The notes under the pieces were generated by a model. It did no database searches, was not told the DNA's origin, and saw only the letters and a list, made by a program, of their open reading frames with translations. A DNA stretch of 64,000 nt from Mesaphorura yosii (lineage: Eukaryota > Arthropoda > Collembola > Poduromorpha > Tullbergiidae): contig WIXG01000016.1 of NCBI GenBank assembly GCA_009869945.1, positions 372,001 to 436,000 of the forward strand, given 5' to 3'. Shown in pieces: positions 1 through 12,008 of the stretch. The number at the start of each line of letters is the position of its first letter. The stretch's first letter is position 1. The translations under genes were made by a program, and so were the position numbers.

Positions 1-2172
1 GACGAGTAGCAGTTGAAGTACTCCAAAATCATGACGAAATCTCCAAATAATTGATTTGGAATTTTGCAGCAAATTGGGTCGGGTTCTGGCAAATCCTGCA
101 CACAAACAGCCCAGATTTCAGATAACGTCCTCACGCCCTAATTACAAGTGGCCTTCGTGGGGTTGATAGTAAACTCAGAGGTAGTGACGAAACATTGTTT
201 TGTATCATGGAGATCAATAACTTTAGTGCTGCATCATTGATAGTTGAATATGAAGTGTCATGTCACAATCGTCTTCGCTACTAACCTTTAAATCTTCGAC
301 TTCTAAATCCTCCTTCGGTTTGAACCAAAGCTTCTTGAAGTCAGCAATTAGCTTTTTCTGTGCTTTCAAATTCTCACGTTCCTGAGCCCTCTTTTCAAAC
401 TCAAGTTGTTTTAGTTCTTGTGGAGTGAGCTGTTTCTCTCTACAAAGTTAAGCATGCAAGTAAAACGTGGCCTGTGGGAGAACGGCAAATTAACTGCGTC
501 GTATTCTTACTTTTTCTCCTTTTTCTTTTTCTCATGGTTCGAATTGTTCTGGCTCTTCGATTTGGATTTAACTTCTCCATCGTGTTTACTCTGAAGTTTG
601 CCATTCTGATTCTGCTTACTGCTTTTTTGCTTGGGCTTTCCATCAACTGTGCCATTCTTGTGCTTTTGCTTATCGCCCTTTACTTTGCTGCTTTCGTGTT
701 CGGTGGTTACTTTCTTTTTAGGTGGTTGTCCCAATGACTCCTCAAATATAGGAGGCTTCCCCACAAACAAGTGCTCGAAAGTCATATTGGAAAGACACAG
801 TTGCTGCGAAATGTCCTCCTACAAAGTTTCATATTAATGTAATAATGATCAATAATTGAAATATAAGCAGCATTTTTTTTTCAAATACGCGTACACATGC
901 ACGTAGTACTTACCTCAACCCTCCATACTAGATCGTGTTCATTATAATAAGTGGACAACTTTAGCAGAAATCTACACTTGTCTCGTGTCAGACAGGTCTT
1001 TTCACGTTTGACATCAATAGCCTCCAGTACATAAACTTCCTTTGTATCCGCGTCAGGGTCAAGTTCTTGAACTTCGTAACGAAACAAGTCTGGCGGTGGA
1101 CCCCAGCTATCATCCCTATCAATGCAACAGTTGCATAATTACTATAACATACTGGCTAAGTGCAGCACACGTTGCGTTGTTATTAAAAACTTAAAACGAC
1201 GTGGATTTTCTTTTCAGATTTGAATTTTCACCAGTAAGAATAAGACAGGGATAACTTAGATCATCATCAATTTGAGTGAATCCGGTTTCGCGCACATGTG
1301 AGTGGAATATCCCGCGCCTTTGACACTTACTTGAGATAATCGTTGGCTTCGTAGTCTCCGCTTTCAATCTGTTCCTTCTTATAGGACTCGAATTCGTCAC
1401 TCGTTGGGGGAATGACATTAAGCACTCGAGACGGGCACCTGCAAACACGAGAACAGAACACACAAATTAACACTGATTCAGGAAAGTAATTTCAAGTGTC
1501 AATGTCATGTCGGGCAACTCAGACTTATTTTTCACCAGTTTAAAGTAAGACAGGGATAACAAAAATCATCACAGGTTTTAATAATATTGCGAGCAAAGAG
1601 CTCCTGTGAAGCTCGATCAACTTACCACATATTTCCAATAACGCTCAAGACAGTTTCGCCTTTGAAATAGCGATCTTTTGCATAACTAAAGATGTCTTCA
1701 CACACATCGAGAACTTTGCCGCGCTTGGTCATGTTGGCCAAGAAGAGTAGTGCCGTTCGCAACTAAAAGTCGATAAGAAAACCGCCGAAAATTACTGTGA
1801 TTTCCCTTTGCAGATTAAATCTAAACTCTGAATTAAGCGCACCTCGCTGGGGAAATTGCTCATTGATTTCATGGCTGCTCTTTCGCTTTCCATTGCCTCC
1901 TGGTATGTCAGGTTGATTTTTCCAGTTATCGAGCAGGACCATACTAACGTGTTGCATAAAATCACTCTGTCAAAGTAGTCCCTGCAAGTTGCGAAGACAA
2001 AAACGAATAATAGTCAGCGTCTGGCACAATGTGATGCCAATTAAATATTTGAAACATACTCGTAATTACGGAAGATTTCATTTGTTGGTTCGAAGAAGAA
2101 TATTTCTTCGTCCGGTCGTAAATCTTTTGGTGGCTTCTGCGGCACAAACTTCTGCCGTCGAAGCATAGGCAT
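1..2172 (-). CDS. BAZ1A: ACF1/BAZ1A-like chromatin remodelling subunit, 5' part
   Basis: Accessory subunit of the ISWI remodellers ACF and CHRAC, which space nucleosomes in the nucleus. The start ATG is at 2172; the N-terminus begins MPMLRRQKFVPQKPPKDLRP, the WAC domain signature of ACF1/BAZ1A. Exon 2 (about 1980-1843) encodes a stretch with VILCNTLVWSCSITGK, again typical of ACF1. Further exons lie near 1763-1623, 1440-1330, 1118-915, 821-507 and 441-285; one exon carries a lysine-rich linker. The leftmost exon contains LPEP and PNQLFGDFVMILEYFNC, the beginning of the DDT domain. The WHIM, PHD and bromodomain regions would lie beyond the left edge. An AG acceptor just upstream (exon start 2216) shows the 5' UTR is spliced. 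BAZ1B is a worse match at the N-terminus. The family call is firm; exon ends are approximate. Confidence 0.9.
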
Positions 2173-2208
2173 GTTTGCGATTTCTTTCTTGGGGTTGCCT
2201 CTTTCTGG

Positions 2209-3286
2209 TCAAAAGTCTACAAAGAAAGAGAGCCGGTTAATTACGCCCATTCAATTAGACAACATGAAGCGGTTGAGTGCATGAGTGCCAAAATGTTCAA
2301 ACCTCCAAGCCCGTTATCTGCTGCTGTAACTCAAAATATTGGATTTTATCGAGTTTATCGAGGTGAGTTCATATCAAGAACCATTATTTTCCAGTCTTTC
2401 CGGTGGCATGCAAACTCAACTTATAGTCATATCGTGATCCCGTTAAGTCAGTTAACCGGCCACATCTATATGCAACTCAATATTCGAAGAAAATTGGGAA
2501 GCTAAGCTGTCTTTGGAACTTGAGACTCACCCGAAAACAATTTCTTGCCCAGGAACTCCTTGGAGTAGGTCACTTCATGGATGTACTGTCCGTAGTATCC
2601 ATTCGAGATAGCGCTAAATCAATCTCGATTGGAACTGTTTCTGTCGAATACTGTCCCTGGGGTATACTAATCAATTTGACTGGTCTCTAATAAATTGTTC
2701 CGACGATTTTATCAAAATTTGTGCTGAAATTATAGTAAATTCGCAAGCACGGACAAGCATTAACAAGTCCGCGAGGCTTGCTTAGTGACTACTGCTGTGG
2801 AACTCGCAGTGGCGATGAATATACTTTCACTGTGGTACATCATTTGCCTCGCTTGCGTACATGACCTGGCTGATTCTTTCGGACACTATCTTCTCGTGGT
2901 GTTAGAGAGCAGTACCAAACCAGTACATGATGCTTGGTACTGCTGCACGAGCGTAAAGCACGGAACAAAAGAACGAACGTTAGCGCTTGCCAAGAAAGCT
3001 ACCAACTGGCTGTGTCTTGTGTCAGTCAGCCAGTGCATGTTAATGGTGGGGGCTCCTGTCCCGCGTTCACCCACCCAATCAATGCCCAAGGATTAAATGC
3101 GAGCAACAAAGCACCGGGCTGAGAGGACCTCCGTCGAGGCAGGTAATCAGGATCAGGGTAACATGGCGTGGATCGTGCATTGGCGCGGCTGTAACGTTCG
3201 CCAGAAGTCGCAGTTTCATACGCTTTTATTTCATACACTGGCACCTTTCGATTTGCTTCCTTCACATGCTTAAAATTTGAAATCAC
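2209..3286 (-). CDS. Unrecognised coding exons upstream of ACF1 (partial model)
   Basis: Two exons on the minus strand read as coding and join in phase. The first (ending at 3129) contains KVPVYEIKAYETATSGERYS and then PDPDYLPRR. The second, 2613-2531, is exactly 83 nt, opens in phase 2 and ends at a strong GTGAGT donor; it contains NGYYGQYIHEVTYSKEFLGK. Spliced to the acceptor whose exon starts at 2216, it would add Asp-Phe and a stop (2211-2209), 36 bases before the ACF1 ATG. The donor after the first exon (GTCCTC) is weak and the true start is not found: an apparent start at 3286 is GTG and may be an acceptor region. I do not recognise the family. The exons could belong to a separate small tyrosine-rich protein or be alternative 5' exons of ACF1. 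Confidence 0.35.
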
Positions 3287-3545
3287 CTACTAAAATAAGA
3301 ATCCACATAAATAGCATAACTTATGATCATTATCACAGTTTAAAAGATACGAACACGATAGATCGAAAAAATCAAGATTGAGCAAGAATTTTGGCTGCAG
3401 TACCAAATCTTGGGTGTGACCACCGCTGGTAATTAGACGAAACCGTGAGTGGACAGTGGGCACGACAGCATAAGCACAGATTCAGTCTAACGTGGCTTAA
3501 GTCCCTTGAGTGTTAAATGAGTATTCTGATTTGGACAACTTTTGA

Positions 3546-5720
3546 CTAGTAAAATGTTCTGGGCGCGTTGTAATTGAAACGCAGAGCAGCCTCTTGCCTC
3601 TTATTGAGCAAAGGGTTAAGATTCTGTCTCGCATACTCAGCATTCAAGGCATTGTTGCACCTCGCATTGGCAAAAATTAAATCAGCAGTTCTCTTGGTGT
3701 TGGAATCGACATCCACATGAGTAATAAGGTCAGATGCCAGTCCATCAAGCTCAGGAATGTTGTACAGAGGCTTCTTGTTATCCCGGATAGGAGTTTCGAC
3801 TGGAAATACCGAAGACGCAGTCGAAGAAAGCACGCTAGCAATGCTTGTATCGCCCATGTTCAGGGCAGTGTCGTTTATTTCTCCTTCGGCGTACGTGTCT
3901 TCTGCGTTTAATTTGGTCGACGTCGAGATATTCCTTGCGTTGAAGTGGCTGTGCTTAGGTCTTGGTTGATTGCTTCCGCCGCTTCCACTTGCAGTGCTGT
4001 AGATGATGTGTTTATGTCCAAATGCTGACGGAATTGGCGACAGTGGCGATGCATCGCTGAGAGAAGCAACGGTCGACGCTTCAGTCTCGGACAGTTTGTC
4101 CATATTTATCACAGTGGCGGTAATTGTTGGTCCTCCAGTTCCGCCGCCCATACCTCTAATAAACTGCTGGACTCCTCCGAGATGCCTCCCGGCCTCATCT
4201 TTAGTCACCTTTAAGTCAATAACGGGCGAGCTAGATGGATTACTGAATCCTGATTCTCTAATTTCTCTAAATTGTGTAAGCATTATTTACCTGAATTGTG
4301 AGATGCTGAGCAAGAGGAAACAATTTCTCATAAACTTGCATTAAAATAAACTGCTCATTCGCATCCCGTCGAACACGAACATGAAGTGAACCCGCCTGAA
4401 AGTTTGGAGGCCATCGGTTAGAAATAAAGTTAAATGCACAAAGGCGTGAATCCTACAATTTGTCCGTAGCTGAGAGTCCAGAACATTTCGTTTCGAAACT
4501 CCAGCACTCCGTCAATAGTGAGAGCCTCCCTTAATGCCTTGTCCAATTGTGTTAACGTATGAGCAGGTGCAGTCTGACAATAGCAACACATGCAACAGTT
4601 GGTGAGCCGCATGTATGCAACAATACCACAAAGAAGCAGAATTTGAGCAGGTCTCACCTGTAACAAGATTTGCCCGGTGTAGCAAGTTAATGGCCACAAT
4701 GTACTGGCAGTCGCAGAAAGTATCAGTAGTCCACCAAAGAAATCCACCCATCTTGGACTGAGACACAAAACAGGAACGTTATGATACCGTCAACGCAGTG
4801 CTCAAACAAAACAAAACTCAAGAATTAATGACTGACATACCCAGCTGGTAGCAAAAAGCTCAGTACAAAGATTATACAAGAAGAAAATGCTCCTAATATT
4901 GCTAGAGGGTTGTTCTTGAAGGCGAGATCACTGGAGGAACTCAATGAAAGTCCAAAACTAGCACACATACCGTGATAGCATTTCTGAAGGTATGTGTACG
5001 TGGACGACGCCTTCGAGACCATAACATAAGGATTGCTTTGAAGGCACACAAAGAAGTGAAGTGATGCGCCGATAATCAGAGTGGGCATAAATCGTCCCCT
5101 GTGAACAGAAAGCGTGATTGCGCCTTAACTTTCCTTCATAATTCGATTAGAGTCAGACTCGGAGACTGCGTGAAACTTACGTATGCATAACGGCACCAGC
5201 TGAAAGTAAACCCAAGCTCATCTTCAATGTCCATGCGTTTATCAGTAATCCCAAGCTCAATACCGTGAAGTGCACTAGAACCTCCACTCGAACGTAGCCA
5301 AAACTTAAAGTTGGGGACGATTTACCAAACTGAGCATAGAAATGAGTGATCAGGTCTCCAACAACCCTAAAACATGATACTATTTTAGAGTCATTACTTG
5401 CTGCATAGCATTAGACGGCGTGGGTACACAAACTTACGTTAGGACATCGAATAATATAAGACCCATGAAGGCGACTAAGGCTGGAAGAAGAGAATGAATA
5501 TAAATGAAAAGATTAGATCGCAACAACTAACGTCAAAATTTAAGATCGGCTTACCACAACTTCTCGATTGCAAGCTCCAGGAATAGACAAACGCGAAGCC
5601 GAGAGCACAGAATGGTAAAGCCAAAATTTTTCTTCTCAAGAATCGTAAGCTCCAGAGCTGAGTTCCCACCCTCCATAACTTCGCCCAAGACTTTGCTCCA
5701 AACTCAGACATTCCTGGCAT
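3546..5720 (-). CDS. SLC30A6: Zinc transporter 6-like protein (SLC30A6/ZnT6)
   Basis: Cation diffusion facilitator family protein of the Golgi. In animals ZnT6 does not move zinc itself but pairs with ZnT5. The ATG at 5720 lies two bases inside an exon that follows a TTTGCAG acceptor. Several hydrophobic segments follow, for example around FMGLILFDVLTVVGDL and LAILGAFSSCIIFVLSFLL. The cytosolic domain has LDKALREALTIDGVLEFRNE, then AGSLHVRVRRDANEQF, both close to ZnT6. The His/Asp zinc pair expected in the fifth membrane helix is absent, as is normal for ZnT6. After LTIQ the intron most likely ends at about 4214, so the tail resumes at VTKDEAGRHLGG; that join is in phase, whereas nearer AG sites are not. 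The long serine- and glycine-rich tail ends in APRTFY at the TAG at 3546-3548. Confidence 0.87.
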
Positions 5721-6302
5721 CTCTGCAAAGAATGCAGAAAGAATCTCTACATGCGTCGTCTGAAATCAACACTAGCGGCGTCATCCCGAAAATATTGCTC
5801 ACCTTAATAGTGATATAATGAAGAAGTTGGCCTCGGCGGCTGAATGTTTCGTGGTCAAAAAATTAGTTCACACACGACACACCTGTGTGCATACCTCGAG
5901 GAAAGTCACGTAGATTACTTCTAGCGCTTCACTGGAAAGCGCAAGCCTTGATCCGTTATCTCTGAGGTCTGGGGTCACTTCTGTGATTTCATGATGAAAA
6001 TTTAGACGGGCCACTGATTTTTAAAACACAATTTGTATACGTTTCTTGACTTTAAACTTTGAACAGCATCACTTCGGCGCTTGCAGCTGTCCCTTGCCTG
6101 TTTGTCCTGTGGCGGAAGAAACACGTTGTTCGAAACAGACTCGTGATCATCGTCAAACATCTATCTCTCATCTCTCCTTGAACGCTTGGATACCAGCAGT
6201 AGTTAATTGAATTAAATTAGATTTTCAAGAATAATCGTGTTCTAAGAGTGAACATTTGGCACTGCATTAGGTGATATTTTGGATCAGCTGGTCATACTCA
6301 AG
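5721..6302. other. Divergent intergenic region, ZnT6 / FCF1
   Basis: About 580 bases between the start of the ZnT6 gene and the start of FCF1, which point away from each other. It holds the spliced 5' leader of ZnT6 and presumably both promoters. No coding exon, RNA gene or repeat was recognised. Confidence 0.6.
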
Positions 6303-7400
6303 ATGGTAATGATACTAAACTATGGGACTAGATTCATAACCCGTCAGTAAAGTTTAAGGTCTAATTCTCATTTCTTTTTTGTACAGGGCAAAGCGAAGAA
6401 AAGTCACGGCATGAGACAGCAGTACGCCCAAATGAAGCGGATGATAAGCCTCAGCGATACCAGATTGTAAGTAAATACTCTTAATATTGACTCCGCCCGA
6501 GTTCGTACGACAAAAGTAGTCGCTGAAGACTTTCTGTGGTCAATCGTGAAAGTTTCTACACATTTTGTCCTATTATTCTATTCACAGAAAAGCAAAGGAC
6601 CGGGAACCGCCCAAGAAAAAGAAAAAACCTGATCCGAACGAGATCCCAAAGAGAGAATTGTAAGCACTAAACTAACCTGGCTAAGACTGGCTGTAGAACT
6701 GTTATTCTGTTTTGCTCCTAGGCCTCAGACGTCGTCGGCTCTATTTTTTGAGTACAACACGCAGTTAGGACCTCCTTATCACATCATTTTAGATACCAAT
6801 TTCATCAATTTCTCGATAAAGAATAAACTAGACGTGATGCAATCAATGATGGATTGTCTTTATGCCAAATGTAAGTCCGCAGTGTGTCCCATCTCCCATA
6901 AACACTGAATCAGCAATTACAGGCGAACTCTCCCATTTTCAGGTACACCGTACATTACGGATTGTGTAATGGCTGAATTGGAGAAATTGGGCTCCAAATA
7001 TCGGCTCGCTTTAAAAATTGTCAAAGATCCCCGATTTGAACGACTGACTTGTTCTCACAAAGGGACGTATGCGGACGACTGCTTAGTGCAGCGTGTGACT
7101 CAGGTAATAATCGGACTAAGATGTAAGATTGCAATTAACTTCTTGGATGTTGAACTTATTGTTCTGTCCTGAATATCTATAGCACAAGTGCTATATCGTG
7201 GCCACTTGCGATAAAGACTTAAAGCGAAGGATACGAAAGATTCCTGGCGTGCCAATCATGTACATTGCTCAACGCAGGTAAAATGAAATCACAAATGGCA
7301 TTTACTTCACGTATACAAGAATTTCTAATGTTAAAGTGAATATTTTCGCAGATTCGCCATAGAACGTATGCCAGACGCGTACGGCGCCCCCAAGTCGTAG
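6303..7400 (+). CDS. FCF1: FCF1, PIN-domain rRNA-processing nuclease
   Basis: FCF1 (yeast Utp24) is the small-subunit processome endonuclease that cuts pre-rRNA in the nucleolus. Seven exons fit exactly: the ATG alone in exon 1 (6303-6305), then 6387-6468, 6588-6659, 6722-6871, 6943-7103, 7183-7277 and 7352-7400 (TAG). The protein begins MGKAKKSHG, has [20 protein letters not shown] at the start of the PIN domain, then [48 protein letters not shown] and [14 protein letters not shown], and ends YGAPKS. The PIN-domain acidic residues are visible in LDTN, YADD and the ATCDKDL stretch. The length of about 200 residues matches the family. The first intron right after the start codon is unusual. 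It points towards MOK, whose stop lies 213 bases downstream. Confidence 0.97.
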
Positions 7401-7597
7401 GACGAAGCGGCAGATAGCTATGAGAACGTTGGCAAGTGGTTCTTGCTTAACTTGCCTGAAGACTTGTTTGGAAAATTGTATTCAATTTAATGCACACTTG
7501 TTTTCTTGCCGCGCACAAACGTTCTGAAATTTTGAGTTCTATTTTATACCAAGCAAAACTACTGGAAGCGCCTTCTGGTTGGCTTCATACTCTTTGG

Positions 7598-7603
7598 AAT
7601 AAA
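7598..7603 (+). terminator. Polyadenylation signal AATAAA of FCF1
   Basis: A canonical AATAAA lies about 200 bases after the FCF1 stop and 10 bases before the MOK stop codon on the other strand. Cleavage 10-30 bases downstream would put the FCF1 3' end inside the last MOK exon, so the two convergent transcripts should overlap. Confidence 0.65.
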
Positions 7604-7613
7604 TGAATGATTT

Positions 7614-10600
7614 TCAATTAGCAATTAGTATCATTTCATTACCACGTAATGTCCTTACACACTGCACAGGAACTCGCAAACTTCTCCCTGAAATGTATTT
7701 CGGTCTGGGTGGAGGAATGTAGCTTCGGTCGACTCGCGTCTCCTGAAAAGGTGGTTTCTTCTCCAGATATCGCCTGGGATTTCTGTCCAAGACGGAGGTG
7801 GTGTTGTACGTCCGCTCCTGATTCTGTGCCGAGTAGTACGAGATTATGCCTCCCAGAGTCTGCTTGTCGCGTCGTCCGTATTGATAAGTGCTGATACTTG
7901 GCCGTTCTTCCTGGTACGGGACACGCTCCGGTTTTCGAGTGATTGAACGCTGCAAGGCAAGATAAAAGCGTTTCGAAACAACACGTTTCACATCGCCAGG
8001 CACTTACGATTTGGTCTCTCACATTCTGCGGCACTGGAACTGGTAGACTGCTTCCTGCTACGTGCCTCGGTGTAGGTGGAGGATTGTGCCCTCTTTCGAC
8101 GAGCGTTCGTTCAAAAGTGGATCGTTTCTGCAGAAGCCGGTCTGGTTTTTGCTGCTGTTGTTGCATGAGAGGTGAATGATATGAGAGTGTCTGATACTGG
8201 TAATAGGGTCCTCTGCCGGATCTGTCTCCATGAACAAGTTTCGCACGACGGCCATACCGATACACACCGGCATTGGCGTTTATGTCTTCTTCGGAGCCCT
8301 GATAATACTCCTCACGTTCCTTGTTTAGTCTTCTGGCACGCTGCATGATGAGCGTGTCGAACTGAGAAAATTTTAAAGACGTCCTTCTGAAGACCAAAAT
8401 ACTTTACTGCGCGTTTAAAACCCGTTTCGTTTGACAAACCTTCTGTCTCAATGTGGTCACAGCGTCCTCGTCAGAAGAAAAGAAGTTACCATTAACATCG
8501 CTGGTCCGCTGTACGACATTGGTGGCATTGCTCTGTACAGTTTTTGTGACTGTTGGAATCCTGCTGCTCGCCTTCACAACGTCCTGGACTTTTCTGCGAG
8601 GGTCAACTTCCTTCATTCGTCGGACGATCGAAGTGGGCAACTTGGAAACTTTAGTTGACAATCGTTCCGGAAGTAAGTAATGATCTCTTTGAAGCTTTGG
8701 AGCTTCGCCTGAGACCTCGGCAGCCACAACGCTCTGATTAACATGGGAGCTCGCAAGTGGCTTCATATTGACGACGCGTCTCGTTTCGTTCATGCGGCTG
8801 ATGGCAAAAGTGTTCAATTTGTTTCTATAAACGAATTTCTTGTTGAATTCCCTTCTCTTCAACAATGAAGTGATAGATGGCTTGCTCTCAAGCTTTTTGA
8901 TAGGCGGGACGATGTTGGCATTGATATCCAAAGTATTCTGCAAGAAGTGGTATTTGATTTCTTTGCTTCTTCTGACAAAATCTTCGAGCTGTGGCGTCTT
9001 GGCCCCGGTTCGACTGTTTGGACTGTCGACGTCAGCATCCCGGCTTTCTGAGACCTCAACTGAGAGGCTTGGAACCTGACTGTAGAAACGACCCTGCATT
9101 TCTTCATTTTGATTCGCATCATTCAAATAAACTCTTAGAAATGGCAACGGTGCCTTTTGTGGGGCGGCTGTGTCTCTCCGGATTAATTCCGAATCCACTG
9201 CTTTCGAATGTAAAGGGTTCTGGGAGGTTATTGGAACATTTGGTGGCGGCACGAGTTGAGGCAGTTCCGATCTTTCTTTCACAGGCACAGGGACCTTGAC
9301 TGCGAGTGCTGGGGGAGCAATTTTCTTTACAGTTGACTGAGATACCTTCGAATCTATTCGTTTGGAATTCAAGATGCTCTCAGAGACTACTGGAGTATTG
9401 CGTGGAGCCAGTTTTGGCAACTCTGTCTTGCCCTTTGCCAATACTTTTGGAATGACCATTGGAAGAGCAGCTTTCTTGAGCGACTTGTCGACGTTTATTA
9501 CAAGCCTCGAGGTGATTGGTGTCTCGTTCATTTTCTTGGAGGGTTTAAGTTGCGCGAGCACGCTGGCGACGGGGACGCTCGCGTCATTCCTCTGATGAGC
9601 AATAATACTAATCATAGTTATAATGTCTGATTAGAAAACAGGAATTATGAAAATGAACAGCTGATTCGATTTACTTGTTTCCCTGCAGGTGCATTCAGAG
9701 GGGCCATGACCCCATCTTCTCCTGCTGTTGGGTTCGTCTGATTTTTGTTTTTTGGGAACCTGCACACAAATTGCAAATTCATCTTTCAAAGGCAGTACTT
9801 TTGAACAAGTCGACGAAAGTAGAAGAAATATCCTAACCTCCATTGCAGAAAATAATCGTGCTGCAGGACTCGATGAGAGGATGGTCTCAATTCTACGTCA
9901 TACTCGAGCATGATTCTTAGCAAATCGTGAGCCGCATTGCTTATGTGAACAGGCAGTAATTTAGCAAATGGTGACTGTTTACCGACTGGTAACTCGATAC
10001 TTTTGGACCTGCTTCGCATGCCATGCAGTACTCCTTTTCTGTAAACGTTCGTAAAAATAGCATTCAGAGGCTGGTTGGACGGAAACAAAGCCTTATCCAC
10101 TTGCATGGCATCAAATCTGGACTGCTTCTGAAGTTTCGCGGGTCTGTCACCTCCTTCACCTTCCCTTGTCCTTTGGGAGCAAAGAAAGTCTTTAGAACGA
10201 ACGTAAAATTGGTCTTGTGAGCAAAGAAACCCTCACCAGTATGCGAACTTCTCCAGGACCCGATCAGACGGCATTCCCAAAATGCTGTGAATCTTATTTA
10301 TCTGATCTATTTCACTCGTACCAGGGAACAACGGGCGTAATCTAGTCCATAGAAGCGCAAGAGTTAAAAGGGAAATCCCAATTTTGATGCCAATTTGTGA
10401 TAATTTGTCTCACGTCAATACTTCATAGAAAACACAGCCGGCAGCCCAAACATCCATTTTGATATTGTACCTGCCACTCGTCAAGAGACACTCGGGTGAT
10501 CGATACCACCGCGTTGATATGTACTCGGTGTAGGGCGGTTTGCTCCCAATTTCTCGAACTGACCCCAAGTCCGCTAATTTTATGAGATCTCGTTTTTCCT

Positions 10601-11459
10601 GGAATGATGGCAAGATGCCAAAACTTAAGAAATGCTTTCACTAGGACATGAAATTCAGATTACTAACGCCATCGGGTCTAGGGTCGGTTTGTACAAGAAC
10701 GTTCTCAGGTTTTACGTCCCTGTGGAAAATGCCATGCCTGTGTAAATGTCGAAGCGCCCTCATGAGTTGAAACAATATTCCTCGGACCCGGCTTTCGGCC
10801 AATAGCCTTCGAGAAAAGCAAGAGCGTCGGGAAACCGAGGAATATGAAAATATGATCACTTCTTGATTGTGCTCAAATTAATTGATTACCTTTTTCGATC
10901 TTTGATTAGTTCGTACAAGTTCATTTCCATCAGCTCAAACACCAAGCAGACACGCCCGGCATTGGGATCACTGGAAAGAAAAATCCCAGTGTGTATTTTA
11001 TGACTTTGACCACATTTACGGCAGATTGACACGGCAAATTACAAGTGTGTCTCGAGCATTTGCAAGATATTTGGATGTGCTGGCAGCCTCCTCAGTGTCC
11101 TCACTTCCGGAATGGTTTTAACCTGGTTTTTACTGATTGCATACATAAAATTAGATTAGTAATTGCCAATATTCTTGCTTGTTCTGGACTTACTCGCGGT
11201 AGGAATTTTTCAGTTTCTTCACAGCTACTTTAAAATCAGTTGCACGGTTTCTACTTTTTATCACAATGGAATAGGATCCCTCTCCGATTTTTTGCAACTC
11301 CTTGTACTCTGTTGATTAAGAAAAACTTCGATACCACATTGAATGCTCCTCTGTCAAGTTAAATCTACTGTACTTACTAGTCGAATAACTATCCGTGCTG
11401 ACTATAATGTCAACAATTGGCTCCAGCGAATTCGAGGACACTTTGATCTTTCTCGCCAT
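7614..11459 (-). CDS. MOK: MOK-like protein kinase with extended, exon-duplicated tail
   Basis: Serine/threonine kinase of the MAK/ICK/MOK group, linked in animals to cilia. The ATG at 11459 opens [14 protein letters not shown]; the kinase domain starts at [15 protein letters not shown] (glycine loop) with VAVKKLK for the ATP lysine. Later exons give [10 protein letters not shown] (catalytic loop), LADLGSV (DLG in place of DFG), [18 protein letters not shown] (the TEY activation loop typical of MOK) and [11 protein letters not shown]. Compared with human MOK the C-lobe has an insert of roughly 70 residues before [21 protein letters not shown] long tail of about 700 residues follows, rich in Pro, Lys and Ser. 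Its last two exons (about 8363-8008 and 7952-7614) are similar to each other. The stop is at 7614-7616. I cannot exclude that the tail is a second, fused gene, but no start or promoter separates them. Confidence 0.85.
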
Positions 11460-12008
11460 GTTTTTGAGTTTGGTCAAACTTGTCGCTACGATTTGCTCTT
11501 CGCCTTCTTCGTTTGTTAAACTTCTAATTGCCAGTACAAATCAATGCATATTCATGTTTTCGCTGATTCTGGTCGAACGATTGATTTTGCCTTGTGAATA
11601 ACGTTTATTCCATTAGTAGTCAGAAATCTTAATTGCAATTTTCTTTGTGTGACAGTGGGAACGGTTGCATTGTTGCATGGCCGACCAGCTTCTCTGCAGC
11701 GACGTGACGTAATTTTGCAGAACGTGGTTTCGCTAGAGGGTAAAGACAGGCTGGCAATCATTGGGGGTACGAATACGCATAATAAATGAGATTTTGCATC
11801 TACATGCAGCATTTACACAGAAACAGATGAGCATAATATTGCTCAAGCACATCAAGGACAGTGCTCCCGGTTTACCTGGACCTGTTTATTTCAGCTGAAC
11901 ATAAGGATAGTTAATTCACGTAATTTATTTTAACAAATGACGCGTACTAGCGAGGAACAAGTTTAGCTTGCAGACCACCTGTGTGTGCTACGTTAACAAA
12001 CTCAGTTC
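11460..12008. other. Intergenic region upstream of MOK
   Basis: About 550 bases between the MOK start and the end of the next minus-strand model. A minus-strand open frame of 86 codons (11812-11552) shows no family resemblance and was not called. Presumably holds the MOK promoter and 5' UTR. Confidence 0.4.

Noticed and set aside
2785-3096. 103-codon plus-strand open frame opposite the unrecognised exons.
   Set aside because: It overlaps a better minus-strand exon, and its opening codon in the sequence is not ATG.
3546-4283. An ATG near 4283 as the start of a separate 245-residue protein.
   Set aside because: The N-terminal part of that frame lies in an intron; the remainder joins in phase to the ZnT6 cytosolic domain at about 4213.
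11552-11812. 86-codon minus-strand frame upstream of MOK.
   Set aside because: No recognisable motif, no splice junction in phase to MOK, and MOK has its own good start at 11459.
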